Source of the DNA: Lepas anatifera | Taxonomy: Eukaryota; Arthropoda; Thecostraca; Lepadidae | DNA length: 64,000 nucleotides | Reading direction: 5' to 3' | Assembly: GCA_034440635.1 (NCBI GenBank) | Contig: JAOTON010001819.1 | Location: 248,001-312,000 of the forward strand | Program-made: the position numbers and the translations under genes | The notes under the pieces: generated by a model | What the model saw: the letters and a program-made list of their open reading frames with translations, nothing else | The model's database searches: none | What the model was told of the DNA's origin: nothing | Part shown: positions 1 through 10,130 of the stretch, one piece after another | Position numbering within the stretch: the stretch's first letter is position 1 | How the letters are laid out: each line of letters begins with the position of its first letter

Positions 1-11
1 ATATATATATA

Positions 12-464
12 TCATTTAAGCATATTCCATTGAAGATTGCTGCGTTCTTTGCTTTCACCAGTTTCTTTTGAAGTGTTAGTATTTTGTTGATCGTTAATTT
101 AATATTGGACGGAATTGAGTTGATGAGCTCACCAAAGTTCATAAAGTCACAATAAATCGACGTTTCGAATCTATTAGTTGATTCATTATTCAAGATAACA
201 TGTACAAAAACTGTCGCCGGTCGATTGAGTTCCAAGATAAATACATCGCATTTGGAAAACATTGAGCACATTGCGAGGCGTGTGACAGGCAGAATTAACA
301 CTTACAGTACGAAGATTCATTTTGCTATTGGTACGTTAAAACTATCAATATTACATATACCAGTTAGCAATCATTTTGCACACATCATTCAATACAGTTC
401 CCTAACTAAATGAAACAGATACAAGTTTAGGAGTCAATTTGACATCATCAGAAATACAACCTGC
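12..464 (-). other. 3' flank of the minus-strand Penelope-like element
   Basis: No open frame of note lies here. It is AT-rich sequence directly after the end of the broken Penelope-like ORF on the minus strand and is probably its 3' untranslated tail. It ends in an (AT)n run at the window edge (1-12), so the element seems bounded by AT repeats on both sides. The exact boundary cannot be set because the window starts inside the repeat. Confidence 0.4.
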
Positions 465-1574
465 CTAATTCCCCCATAGTGCCATGAATGTGTTTGTGCT
501 TATCTGTGCATTGATGGATGGTTTATGTCTGTGGATGTAAAGTGCTTCTTTAATGAAGAGTCTGTATGGATCGTTGTGAGTGTCAATGATGAATGCGTTT
601 TCTGCTAGCATTTTGTGTGTGACTTGTGTGTTGTGTGTGTTGGCCATGTGATCCTTGGGTCCCCCTTCTTGGCGTGTATGGTGAGGCGTCGTGAAAGGGT
701 GGTGGTGGTGGCACCAATGTAGCAAGTATTACGAGGCCTGCAATCCTCGTGTGGGCATACGAATTGGTATACTACATTGGTGCGGTTCAGTGTCTTTGTT
801 TTGATCGGATTGTTTCGCATAATGAAGTGTTTAGATTTGCTGTTTTGGTAGTATATGTGGACTTTCACTTCCCTGTCGTCCTTAGGCTTAACGTTCTTTT
901 TTATGATGTCCTTAAAGATCTTTTCATCAGTTTTATGATCTGTGTTCATGAAGTTTCGATAGAACAAATCATGATTTGTTTTTTGTTCGGATGTTTTTTT
1001 CTCCCTTATCCATATCAAGTTGTTTGCGAATTTCTTGATCAATCTCAGAGTTGGTATAACCATTGTTAACCAGCAGCTGTTTAAGTCTACAAAATTCCTG
1101 GTGTAGCAGTTCATAAGTGGAGCTGGTTTTTATAGCCCGTCGGATGAAGGCTCTCAAAGCGTTTTTCTTGTATCTAGCTGGGCACTCACTTTTAGCGTTA
1201 AGTGTGTGACCGATGTTAGTTGGTTTTCTATAGACACTTGCAACATATGAGTTGGGGGTAGCCTCGATGAGTATGTCTAAAAAAGGCAGGTAGTTGTGGC
1301 TGTTTTTTCGTAGGTAAACTTAAGTACCGAGTTTTGTTCTAGTGCCTTAATAATAGTTTCGAGGTGTTGTTGGCTTCGTACTTCTAAGCATATGTCCTCA
1401 ACATATCGGTAGAGCATTGACGAGCATATCTCAGGATCTGAGAACACAACGTTTTCCAGGTGAACCATGTAAAAGTTTGCAAGGAGTGGTCCGAGCGGTG
1501 AGCCCATGGCCACCCCATCTTTTTGTTGGTACAGGGATCCATCTGGACCTCGGAAAGCTGAGTCGGTGTGTGTG

Positions 1575-1577
<3 letters not shown>
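465..1577 (-). pseudogene. Penelope-like element, 5'-truncated and frameshifted (RT + GIY-YIG)
   Basis: Penelope-like retroelements code for a reverse transcriptase followed by a GIY-YIG endonuclease. Read on the minus strand, the first block (about 1570-1277) has the RT palm with GVAMGSPLGPLLANFYM and YRYVED, where family members usually have YxDD. The next block (about 1277-970) has LPFLDI and the thumb region. The third (about 1114-605) has the CPHEDC and CYIGATTTTLSRR motifs of the linker and GIY-YIG nuclease. The last (725-465) has FIKEALYIHRHKPSIN with the conserved Glu. These blocks lie in different frames, so at least two or three frameshifts break the gene. The N-terminal part of the RT is missing at the (TA)n end. 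The family call is firm; the copy is dead unless the indels are assembly errors. Confidence 0.85.

Positions 1578-1639
<62 letters not shown>
1566..1639. repeat. (TG)n(TA)n microsatellite between two Penelope-like elements
   Basis: A short TG tract turns into roughly 60 bp of uninterrupted TA. It separates the 5' ends of two Penelope-like elements that point away from each other. Tyr-Ile repeats in all frames are translations of this tract and are not protein. Confidence 0.95.
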
Positions 1640-1641
<2 letters not shown>

Positions 1642-2591
1642 ATGTAAAGGACGAAGAACAACTGAAAGACCTAAAATGTAGACTGGAAACATCTTCTGTC
1701 CTGAAATTTACGACGGAGCTAGCCAGCGATGGAAGCATCCCGTTCCTAGATGTTCAAGTAGACTCAAGAGACGCGGCATACACAACATCTGTATACAGAA
1801 AGCAAACCAACGAAGGATTTTGCCTCAACGGAGAAAGCGAATGCCCCCATAAATACAAGAAAAGCGTGATTTGCGCTTACATACACCGGGTAATCAAGCA
1901 CTGCTCATCGTGGGCGCTGCTGCATCAGGAATTTAGCGTGATCAAACAAATACTAACCAACAATCACTACAAGACTAGCGACATCGACGAACAAATCAGA
2001 AGACTCCTGCACAGCCACTTCACACCACCCGAGAAGACAGGCACCAACAAACGACTACTTCTCTACTACAAATCCAGCATGACCACAACCTACAAGACCG
2101 AAGAAAAGGTCATCCGAAACGTCGTCTACGACAACTGTTCACCAGCCAAGAGCGAGGAAAATCTCCATCTCATCATTTATTACAAAAGTCCTAAAGTAGC
2201 TAATCTGGTAATGAAGAACAACCAAGAAAAAACTACCAAACTCAAAGCGACCAACTTCATCTACGAGTTTAAATGCCCGATCGGTGACTGCGCGCGCCGG
2301 AACAACTCAGCTTACGTTGGCCACACAACTACAACCCTATATAGACGGATAACCATGCACCTACGGGACGTAGCCCCTCTGAAGCATGTCTATCAAAACC
2401 ACAACATGAAGTTAACGAGGAAAATACTGGAGGAGAACACTAAAATTATAGCCAGATGTAGTGATGTGCGTAGGCTGAAAGTAATGGAGGCTGTTTTCAT
2501 CAGGGACAGGGACCCCATCATTAACAAGCAGCTCAACATGAGGGGTACCCTGTACCTCTATGATGGCCGGCCGCTCGCGCCCCGGGTGTAG
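1640..2591 (+). pseudogene. Penelope-like element, 5'-truncated, C-terminal part open
   Basis: About 317 codons stay open from the (TA)n tract to a TAG stop. The frame begins just after where the RT YxDD motif would be, so the catalytic palm is missing and the product cannot be a full RT. What remains is the post-catalytic palm and thumb (VLKFTTEL, IPFLDVQV), the linker with CPIGDC, and a GIY-YIG nuclease (SAYVGHTTTTLYRR, then KVMEAVFIRDRDPIINKQ with the conserved Glu and Asn). The frame also runs back through the (TA)n tract to 1506, into the minus-strand element, but that part is antisense translation. It is clearly different in sequence from the minus-strand copy, so the pair is two separate insertions or an old rearrangement rather than a recent inverted duplication. 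Confidence 0.85.
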
Positions 2592-3317
2592 AGTGGGGAA
2601 TGTTAAATGTTAGATGTGAGGAATGTTCTATGTGCATATATAGTGTTATGATTATAAGGCGACATAAGGTATCGTGTAACTAATCACTTAATTCCGTTAA
2701 TAATTATATCTTAGGATATTTCACATCAAAACGGGGGTTCAAGTGCCATTGATGCTCGTTTTTCATTCAACTGTATTCCAAACTATCGCAGTTTACTTTT
2801 CGTGTCATATTTGATATCAAACGATCGCGCCGCCATGAATAGGATAGATTATATATATTTTTAATGTAATGCCTGATGATGAGTGTCAACTTGGATGGAT
2901 TTGATGTTTATAAGAGATGTCCATCGCCACAAAGTAGACTCTCCATTCTTGCTTTCTAAGCTCCCACTGGCTGTGCCCACCCGGCAGCTCCGCACCAGAG
3001 CTACATTTCATGTCATGTACGCCCGGATAAATACCGTCCAAAACGGTTTATTTTGCCGAATACCGAAGGCGTGCAACGCCTTTTAAATGCAAACCGCGAA
3101 GTAGATGTGTGGTATCAAAGTGGCACCGAATTGAAGAAACGCGTTGTTTTATACCTACGTGACAGGAGATAATGACGATCGACTGTGCGTGTTTCTGTAT
3201 CGATATTTCTTGTTTTAAACCTTTTGACTTCACCTGTCAGTGTGTGCCCATGCCTCTTGGTGAATCTTGCAATACATACATACATACATACAACTCGAAA
3301 CGTTGCAAGCCAATACA
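2592..3317. other. Penelope 3' flank and unassigned sequence
   Basis: The first ~270 bp are the probable 3' tail of the plus-strand Penelope-like element, ending near an AT-rich run (about 2849-2862). From there to 3317 I see no supported gene. A short (ATAC)n microsatellite lies at about 3272-3292. Confidence 0.4.
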
Positions 3318-3482
3318 TTAACACGCGCATTGACGGGGTCTGAGCCACCTTCGGATTGACGAGGGGGCGGGTACCCGCCCCCCTAAGATCTCGAGAACCA
3401 CGGTAGGTAGCAAAAAAACGGTAAATGGCGTTGGGTAGCCCATCCGCTTCTCCATCGAAAATATTTGAACCATTTTTTTGTC

Positions 3483-3510
3483 AGGTCACATTTAAGGTCA
3501 CCAGAGGTCA
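3483..3510 (+). promoter_or_regulatory. Nuclear-receptor half-site cluster with DR4 in MITE A
   Basis: Three perfect AGGTCA hexamers lie at 3483-3488, 3495-3500 and 3505-3510. The last two form a direct repeat with a 4-bp spacer (AGGTCACCAGAGGTCA), a known binding geometry for nuclear-receptor heterodimers. Binding here is inferred only from sequence. Confidence 0.45.
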
Positions 3511-3651
3511 AAAACATGCCGTCACATGCCGTCATAGGGATAACATGTAAATTAAGTTTTTCGGCCATTTCATCTGAACAAGGCAAGATAGAGCAAAACG
3601 ACTTGAACTATATGAATCCTCGCAGCAAGCCGAATCGAATGATATATGATT

Positions 3652-3696
3652 TGACCTTGCTAGGTCAAATCAAAGATTTGACCTGACCTGAGGTCA
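3652..3696. promoter_or_regulatory. Everted repeat ER4 and overlapping half-sites in MITE A
   Basis: TGACCTTGCTAGGTCA (3652-3667) is an everted pair of perfect half-sites with a 4-bp spacer. It is followed by TGACCTGACCTGAGGTCA at 3679-3696. The same 16-mer is present in copy A2 at 17505-17520, and TGACCTGGCAAGGTCA is in the palindrome at 28374-28389. Keeping the arrangement in diverged copies is the main reason to list it. Confidence 0.45.
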
Positions 3697-4178
3697 GGGC
3701 AGGGTCAAATTATATAAAATGCATATCATTAGAACTGCAAAGCCAAGGCGAGTCTAATGAAGCTAAAATAAACGCTCTATCACCATCTGTTACTGAGTTA
3801 TTCAGTAAAAACCATATGTCCCATGTATTACCAATGGAGAGGTCATGCTTCGTACCTGACCTTAGGTCATGGATATCAAAAATACCGGAACATATTTTAG
3901 AGAACTCGGTGAGCCCATTATGTGATTATAAGTTTCAATTGGATAAGTTCACCCTGCTCCGACTTATGCTATCTTAAACTTTTTTTGAGGTCGGGTCACT
4001 TGACCTGTACTGGTGACTTGACCTGAGATGACCTATCCTTAAAATTTTCACAGAAGTTGCAAAAATGATGAGGGAAAAGGTATACCAAGTACGGTGACGC
4101 TGCGCGCCGCCGTTTTTCTGCTGTCTCCGAAAAACCCGAGGGGGGCGGGTACCCGCCCCCCGTCAATGCGCGTGTTAA

Positions 4179-5305
4179 ATAATATCCTCCAGAATTTATC
4201 ACAAGATCATCGTAAAATAACGAGACATCGAATAATGAGACATCGAAAAGCTGACAAGAAAACAAATCAAAGCAAACTTTGCGGTCACTTTTACATCGAA
4301 ATATATATATATATAATTCTATGGCCATTTGGTATGACAGCAAATAATGATAGCTGATACAAATGGGAAAGGGATGAGGAGACAGTGCCGGCAGCGACCT
4401 TTCTGACCGGTGGTCCATATCCCAGTCACTAAAAGGTGGGTACAACCATACTGGAATGGGCCTGAACGTGCCCCTTTCCCTGTGGCTTTGCCTATGGCAG
4501 CAGTATAAATCTGACAGTGTTATCTGAGTGTCGTGGTTCCAAAGTGAATCCTTGAATATCCTTCACTGCATAGCTACCTGTCAACGAGCGGTGCACTGGG
4601 CACGGCTAGAACATAGACCGGAATCGTCCCCCTATCCACCATCGTTTGAGCCGCGCGGTGTAATTGAGGTGCCACTATTCTCATCCTTCACCCAGCAGAG
4701 AAATTCGCCGGGGGCAGTGAGCGAGTACGGTGGCCGCAGGCACTAGACCGCCACCGGCCGCCGCCATCTGGTGTGCCTCCCTGGAGCATGAACCAGCAGA
4801 CCACGCCAGTCCAAACAGCTTTAGAGCCCGGGCCGACAGTGACCACCCGCGCAGGTGTCAGAGCTTCATGACAGCAACGGGAGGCATAGGGGTCTAGGTG
4901 GGGAGGGGGGCAAGGGGGGCACTTGCCCTTGCCCCATCAAACCCTCAGCGCCCCCTGAATGGTCACGATGCCCTGAAAGGTCGAAGGCACCCCCTCCCCT
5001 GAAATCAGGCTTCATCACCCTCCCCGGATGCGAGTATCGGAGCACCCGCGATAGGATTTGGCGCCCACCTGGTAGGTTTTGCCACCGAAAAGTGGCGCCC
5101 CGACAATGGGGAATCCTGGATCCATCTAAGACAGGACGGACAGCAACAGCAAGCAATAGGAGGCGGACGACAATGGGAGGGAACGGGGCATAGCGAAGCT
5201 GCGGGGACATCCAGCACCTACTCAATTCACACTGTCATACCGAGCCAGCTCAGAGGGGGCATATGTGCTCCAATCCAAATCAAATCAGTCACCCAACAGG
5301 TTTTA
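4179..5305. other. Unassigned intergenic sequence
   Basis: I see no supported gene. A small (AT)n lies at about 4302-4313. A G-rich then C-rich stretch at about 4890-4950 (runs such as GGGGGGCAAGGGGGGCACTTGCCC) resembles the ends of hAT MITEs elsewhere in the window, but I could not find a matching second end. The ORFs here lack any recognisable motif. Confidence 0.4.
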
Positions 5306-5578
5306 GTTATGAGCAGAGGTCGAAAAAAGTGTCTAAGTGCCACCAAAGGAATTTCAAATAAAACGTCTGTAACCAATAATACTGAGTTTTGGCACCAAAA
5401 CAAGAATATTTACCAGACCCCCTCAGTCATTTTATGTATTAAATAGGGTACTGACAGGCTGAGCGTCAACTTTTCATGCTGAGGTGTGCACAAATTGCTC
5501 ACTTTGTCACCGACCTGATCTACTCTTGGCACCAACATTGTTGGTGAGTTGGTAGATTTTCCGACCTCTGCTTATGAG
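5306..5578. mobile_element. hAT-type MITE with 8-bp target duplication
   Basis: A 257-bp element (5314-5570) starts CAGAGGTCGAAAA and ends with its near reverse complement TTTTCCGACCTCTG. It is flanked by GTTATGAG (5306-5313) and CTTATGAG (5571-5578), matching at 7 of 8 positions. An 8-bp duplication and a CAG-start TIR are hallmarks of the hAT superfamily. No coding capacity. Confidence 0.8.
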
Positions 5579-5694
5579 GGCGTTCCGGAGGAGGGATGAC
5601 AATTTCCGATCCGTGAGGAGAGGGATTGAGTGATAAATTTTGGCTAAGGACAGGACAGTCCAACTAGGAGGAAACGTATAGGGGAGGAAGCACG

Positions 5695-6060
5695 TTAACC
5701 CATGCCCCGGTAGGGTGTTTGAACATCCCCTCGGGCTTTTCCGGTGGCATAAAAACGGCAGTGCGAAGCGCCGCCATACTTGGCGCACCTTATCCTTGAT
5801 CAATTTTACAACTTCTCCCAAAATGTTAGAGTTGGTTTATCTCAGGTCAGGTCACTAGTGCAGGTCAAACGACCTCACATCCCAAACATTTTAAGATAGC
5901 ATAAGTAAGAACAGGGTGAAACTGTCGAATTGAAGCTCATATCACACAATGGGCCCAACGAGTACTAGAAAACGTATTCCGGGATTTTTATATCGATGAC
6001 CTAGGGTCAGGTGCAGATCATGACCTCTCCATGGGAAATGCATAGGGAAAACAGAAATTG
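5695..6060 (-). mobile_element. TTAA-type MITE fragment, inverted relative to copy A
   Basis: The sequence begins with TTAA at 5695 and then matches the reverse complement of the right half of copy A: the CCCTCGGG-TTTTCCGG block, the TACTTGG block, the ATTTTAAGATAGCATAAG block and the GACCTAGGGTCAGG block. The far end cannot be recognised, so this copy is truncated or badly diverged. It also carries several AGGTCA half-sites. Confidence 0.6.
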
Positions 6061-7048
6061 GGTCAAAATGGCCCTATTTCTGTAGATACAGATTAGAATA
6101 CCTTCCCATTCCCCAAATCGTAGTATCCTAGGGTTGCAAGTTTGTACCTGTGACCTCTGAGAGGTCATCTGGTACTACTTCAGCAGGTTTTCGGTGAAGC
6201 GTCGCAGGAAATGATGATAAAGCTTTGAGTTCGATACCATTACTTTCGGATTATTATTGCGACACGATTCATCACCACAAGCGAGTGGTCAACGTTTTCT
6301 TGATATCGGTGAATGAAGCTACGGCCAGTCACTTTTCTTTCGTGGATCCTATCCCCAGACCAGAACAATTTCAGAAGTTAAAGCTATGACAATTCAAATT
6401 AGCTGACCGTAACTATCAGGTATGTTCGTAAAATGAAGACTAGAAAACTCCACCCAAATGTAACGAGACAGCTGAGAAATGAGTGGAAGAGATCATTGTG
6501 CAGTGAATGGATAATCCACATAAAACTTGGTAAGTCTTAACATGTTGAGGGCTATTGCTAGCCCAACCAAATAATACGGGTACTTATTTTATATATCGTT
6601 AGCACCTTGACTCAACAAGGCAGTTTTCAGTGTTCCCAGCAAACAGGCGGACAGGCAGCGGGCCCACAGTTGAGTTGAGCAACTGACTGGCCAGTTACGC
6701 TGCAGGAAATCCGCACTCAACGCTGCCACTGACCTTGTTTGCGCAGACACTCGCTGCCCGCAGTGCAAATGAAGCGCTCAAGCTACACCACAACACCGCA
6801 GCTTGTGCAATTTGCCCATTATGCAGCCCATAACCGTAAAGCGCACGGGGCCGGGCAAATAAGTCTGGTGCAGCACGCGACGACAGCAACGAACCTAGCT
6901 CAAAAGAAAACCGTAGTGGCAGGTGTTTCCAATAAGGCACCCGCCCGGTGCACGCTGCCATCGATGCCGTTTGGCCGCCGGCAGCGGCCGGTGGTGGCCA
7001 GGCAGCTTCAGTCGCGCGGTACCGGCGGCGACGACAGCCGCAGGTGTG
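6061..7048. other. Unassigned sequence
   Basis: No recognisable gene. The first ~130 bp still contain a GTGACCTCTGAGAGGTCA everted pair and may be an eroded continuation of the preceding MITE. An ORF of ~130 codons at 6739-7134 runs into the minisatellite and has no recognisable domain. Confidence 0.35.
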
Positions 7049-7942
7049 AACGCTCTGGCACCGGGGTACCGCCGTCGGCTATAGCGATACAGCGCACCCC
7101 GGCCATGGAACCGGGGTACCACCGTCGGCTGTAGCGATACAGCGCACCCCGGGCCATGGGACCGGGGTACCACCGTCGGCTGTAGCGATACAGCACAACC
7201 CGGGCCCCGGCCATGGGACCGGGGTACCACCGTCGACTGTAGCGATACAGCGCACCCCGGCTATGGGACCGGGGTACCGCCGTCGGCTGTAGCGATACAG
7301 CGCACCCCGGCTATGGGACCGGGGTACCGCCGTCGGCTGTAGCGACACAGCGCACCCCGGCTATGGGACCGGGGTACCACCGTCGACTGTAGCGATACAG
7401 CGCACCCCGGCTATGATACCGGGGTACCGCCGTCGGCTGTAGCGATACAGCGCACCCCGGGCCATGGGACCGGGGTACCACCGTCGACTGTAGCGATACA
7501 GCGCACCCCGAGCCATGGGACCGGGGTACCACCGTCGGCTGTAGCGATACAGCGCACCCCGGCCATGGGACCGGGGTACCACCGTCGACTGTAGCGATAC
7601 AGCACAACCCGGCCATGGGACCGGGGTAACACCGTCGACTGTAGCGATACAGCACAACCCGGCCATGGGACCGGGGTAACACCGTCGACTGTAGCGATAC
7701 AGCGCACCCCAGGCCCCAGGCCATGGGACCGGGGTACCACCGTCGGCTGTACCGATACAGCGCACCCCGGCCATGGGACCGTGGTACCACCGTCGGCTGT
7801 AGCGATACAGCGCACCCCGGTCATGGGACCGTGGTACCAACGTCGGCTGTAGCGATACAGCGCACCCCGGGCCCCCGGAAATGGGACCGGGGTACAACCG
7901 TCAGCTGTATCGATACAGCGCACCCCGGCCATGGGACCGGGG
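7049..7942. repeat. 50-bp GC-rich minisatellite, left part (about 17 units)
   Basis: Tandem units of about 50 bp carry GGGGTACCACCGTCGGCTG, TAGCGATACAGCGCACCCC and GGCCATGGGACC. Some units carry small insertions such as an extra GGCCCC. The array resumes at 12607 after a hAT insertion. Long ORFs on both strands here are translations of the repeat, because 50 bp shifts the frame by two each unit. Confidence 0.95.
7935..7942. repeat. Left target-site duplication of the 4.66-kb hAT element
   Basis: GACCGGGG directly precedes the element's CAGGGGCG start and is identical to 12607-12614. It is part of the minisatellite unit. Confidence 0.9.
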
Positions 7943-10130
7943 CAGGGGCGCAGTCAGGGGGCACAGGGTGCACGTGCCCCCCCATCGGTGCCGGGGTGCC
8001 CTTTTGATTGTCAGGTGGTGTGCCCTCTTTGGGCCGTGCCGCTCGAAATCTAGTAACCTACGTCGTTGAGCCTAGATGGAACTAGACTGCATTTAGTGAT
8101 TTAAGCTATTGTTTGACAATTAAGTGCCTTTTTGGTCAGTTAAGGCATTCTGTCGCCTTTCCAAGCACCTGGGAAGAGTATAGGCACGTAATCCGTTTCC
8201 AGATAATGCCTCATCGTCGCCAATAATCGTATGGGCAGAGCTAATCTGGTGCCCCTTGAGCTCATCTGGTGCCCCCTGAGCGCTGGTCCTGAACCTTGGA
8301 GCTGATAATGTGCCCTCTGAGCTGATCTGATGCCCTCGTAGTCAATCTGGTGCCCCCCCTGAGAAAATAATTGTGCCTTCTGAATCTATATAATGTTCTC
8401 TGAGTTAGTCTGATGCCTCCGAGCTTGCCCGGTGCCCTATTAACTGTTTTAGTGCCCCTTGAACTGATCCGGGCCCCCTGAACTTATTTAATGCCTCCCG
8501 TAGTTTAACTACTGTCCAGGGCCGCAGCCAGGGGACACAGGGGGCACGTGCCCCCATCGGTGCCGGGTGCCCTTTTGATTGCCAGGTGGTGCACCCCCTT
8601 TGGGCCATGCCACAAGAAATTTAGTGCCCTATGCCGTTGAACCTAGATGGAACTAGGCCGCATTTAGCAATTTCAACTATTGTTTGACAATTAAGTGCCT
8701 TTTTGGTCACCTAAAACATTCTGTCGCCTTTCCAAGCACCCGGGAAAAGTATAGGCACGTAATCCGTTTCCAGATAATGCCTCATCGTCGCCAATAATCG
8801 TACGTGTGGAGCTCATCTGGTGCCCCCTGGAGGTGATCATGTGCCTTCTGAGTTGATCTGATGCCCTCGTAGTCTATCTGGTGCCCCCCTCCCCTGAATA
8901 AATAATTGTGCTTTCTGGACCTGTATAATGCTCCCTAAGTTAGTCTGATGCCTCCGAGCTTGCCTGCTGCCCTATTAGCTGTTTTAGTGCCCCTTGAGCT
9001 GATCCGGGCCCCCTGAACTTATTTAATGCCTCCCGGAGTTTATCTACTGTCCAGGGGGGCACAGGAGGCACGTGCACCCTCGGTGCCGGGTGCCCTTTGA
9101 TTGCCAGGTGGTGTACCTACCCTCTTTGGGCCGTGCCGCTCGAAATTTAGTGCCCTGCGCCGTTGAACCTAGATGTAACTAGACTGCATTTAGCGATTTC
9201 AACTACTGTTTGACAACTAAGTGCCTTTTTGGTCAGCTAGGGCATTCTGTCGCCTTTCCAAGCACTCGGGAAAAGCATAGGCACGTAATCCGTTTCCAGA
9301 TAATGCCTCTTCGTTCCCAACAATCGTACGAGCGGAGCTCATCTGGTGCCCCCTGGAGCTGATCATGTGCCCTCTGAGCTGATCTGGTGCCCTCGTAGTC
9401 AATCTGGTGCCCTCCTGAGAAAATAAGTGTGCCTTCTGAGCCTATAAAATGCTCTCTGAGTTAGTTTGATGCCTCCGAGCTTGCCTGGAGTCATTTTAGC
9501 TGTTTTAGTGCCCCTTGAGCTGATCCGGGCCCCCTGAGCTTATTTAATGCCTCCCGGAGTTGATCTACTGTCCAGGGGTGCAGCCAGGAAGTCACAGGAG
9601 GCACGTGCCCCCATCACTGCCGGGGTGCCCTTTTGATTACCAGGTGGTGTACCCAATTTGGGCCGTGCCGCTCGAAAGTTAGTGCCCTAGCCGTTGAACC
9701 TAGATGTAACTGGACCGCATGTAGCGATTGAAACTATTGTTGGACAACTTAATACCTTTCTCGGTCAGCTAGGGCATTCTATCGCCTTTCCAAGCACCGG
9801 GGAAGAGTATGGGCACCTAGTATGTGCCCACCTAATGCCTCATTGTCGCCAATAATCGTACGGGTAAAGCCAATCTGGTGCTCCTTGAGCTCATCTCGTG
9901 GCCTCTCAGCTGGTCTTGGCCCCTTGAGCTGATTACTTGCCCTCTAAGCTGATCTGGTGCACCTGAGTCAATCGAGTGCCCCACTGAGCAAATAATTGTG
10001 CCTCCTGAACCTATATAATGCTCTCTGAGTTAGTCTAATGCTTCCGAGCTTGTTTGGTGCCCTAATAGCTGATTTAGTGCCCCTTGAGCTGATTCGGGCC
10101 CCCGATCTGATCTGATGCCTCCCCAAGTTG
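7943..10130. repeat. Four direct repeats of ~520-575 bp, each starting with a TIR-like copy
   Basis: Repeats begin at 7943 (CAGGGGCGCAGTCAGG), 8517 (CAGGGCCGCAGCCAGG), 9052 (CAGGGGGGCACAGG) and 9573 (CAGGGGTGCAGCCAGG). Each has the same order: GGCACGTGCCCCC, a block with TGCCTTTTTGGTCA, a block with CGTAATCCGTTTCCAG (weaker in the fourth), then a run of GAGCTGATCTGGTGCCC motifs ending ...CTACTGTC just before the next CAGGGG. The internal starts resemble the true left end. Confidence 0.85.

Larger units (their letters stand above)
3318..4178 (+). mobile_element. TTAA-type MITE, copy A (complete)
   Basis: The 861-bp element begins TTAACACGCGCATTGAC and ends with the exact reverse complement, followed on both sides inward by a GGGCGGGTACCCGCCC palindrome. 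TTAA at both tips fits TTAA target-site transposons (piggyBac or Kolobok type; the TIR does not match the usual CCC start of piggyBac, so the superfamily is open). It has no transposase and is non-autonomous. Related copies in the window are at 17186-18010 and, inverted, at 5695-6060. The interior is very rich in AGGTCA/TGACCT. Confidence 0.8.

Noticed and set aside
7008..7932. Long overlapping minus-strand ORFs (up to 178 codons) with a GALYRYSRRWYPGPMAG-like repeat
   Set aside because: They are translations of the 50-bp minisatellite in rotating frames; the same motif appears in three frames and gives no domain.
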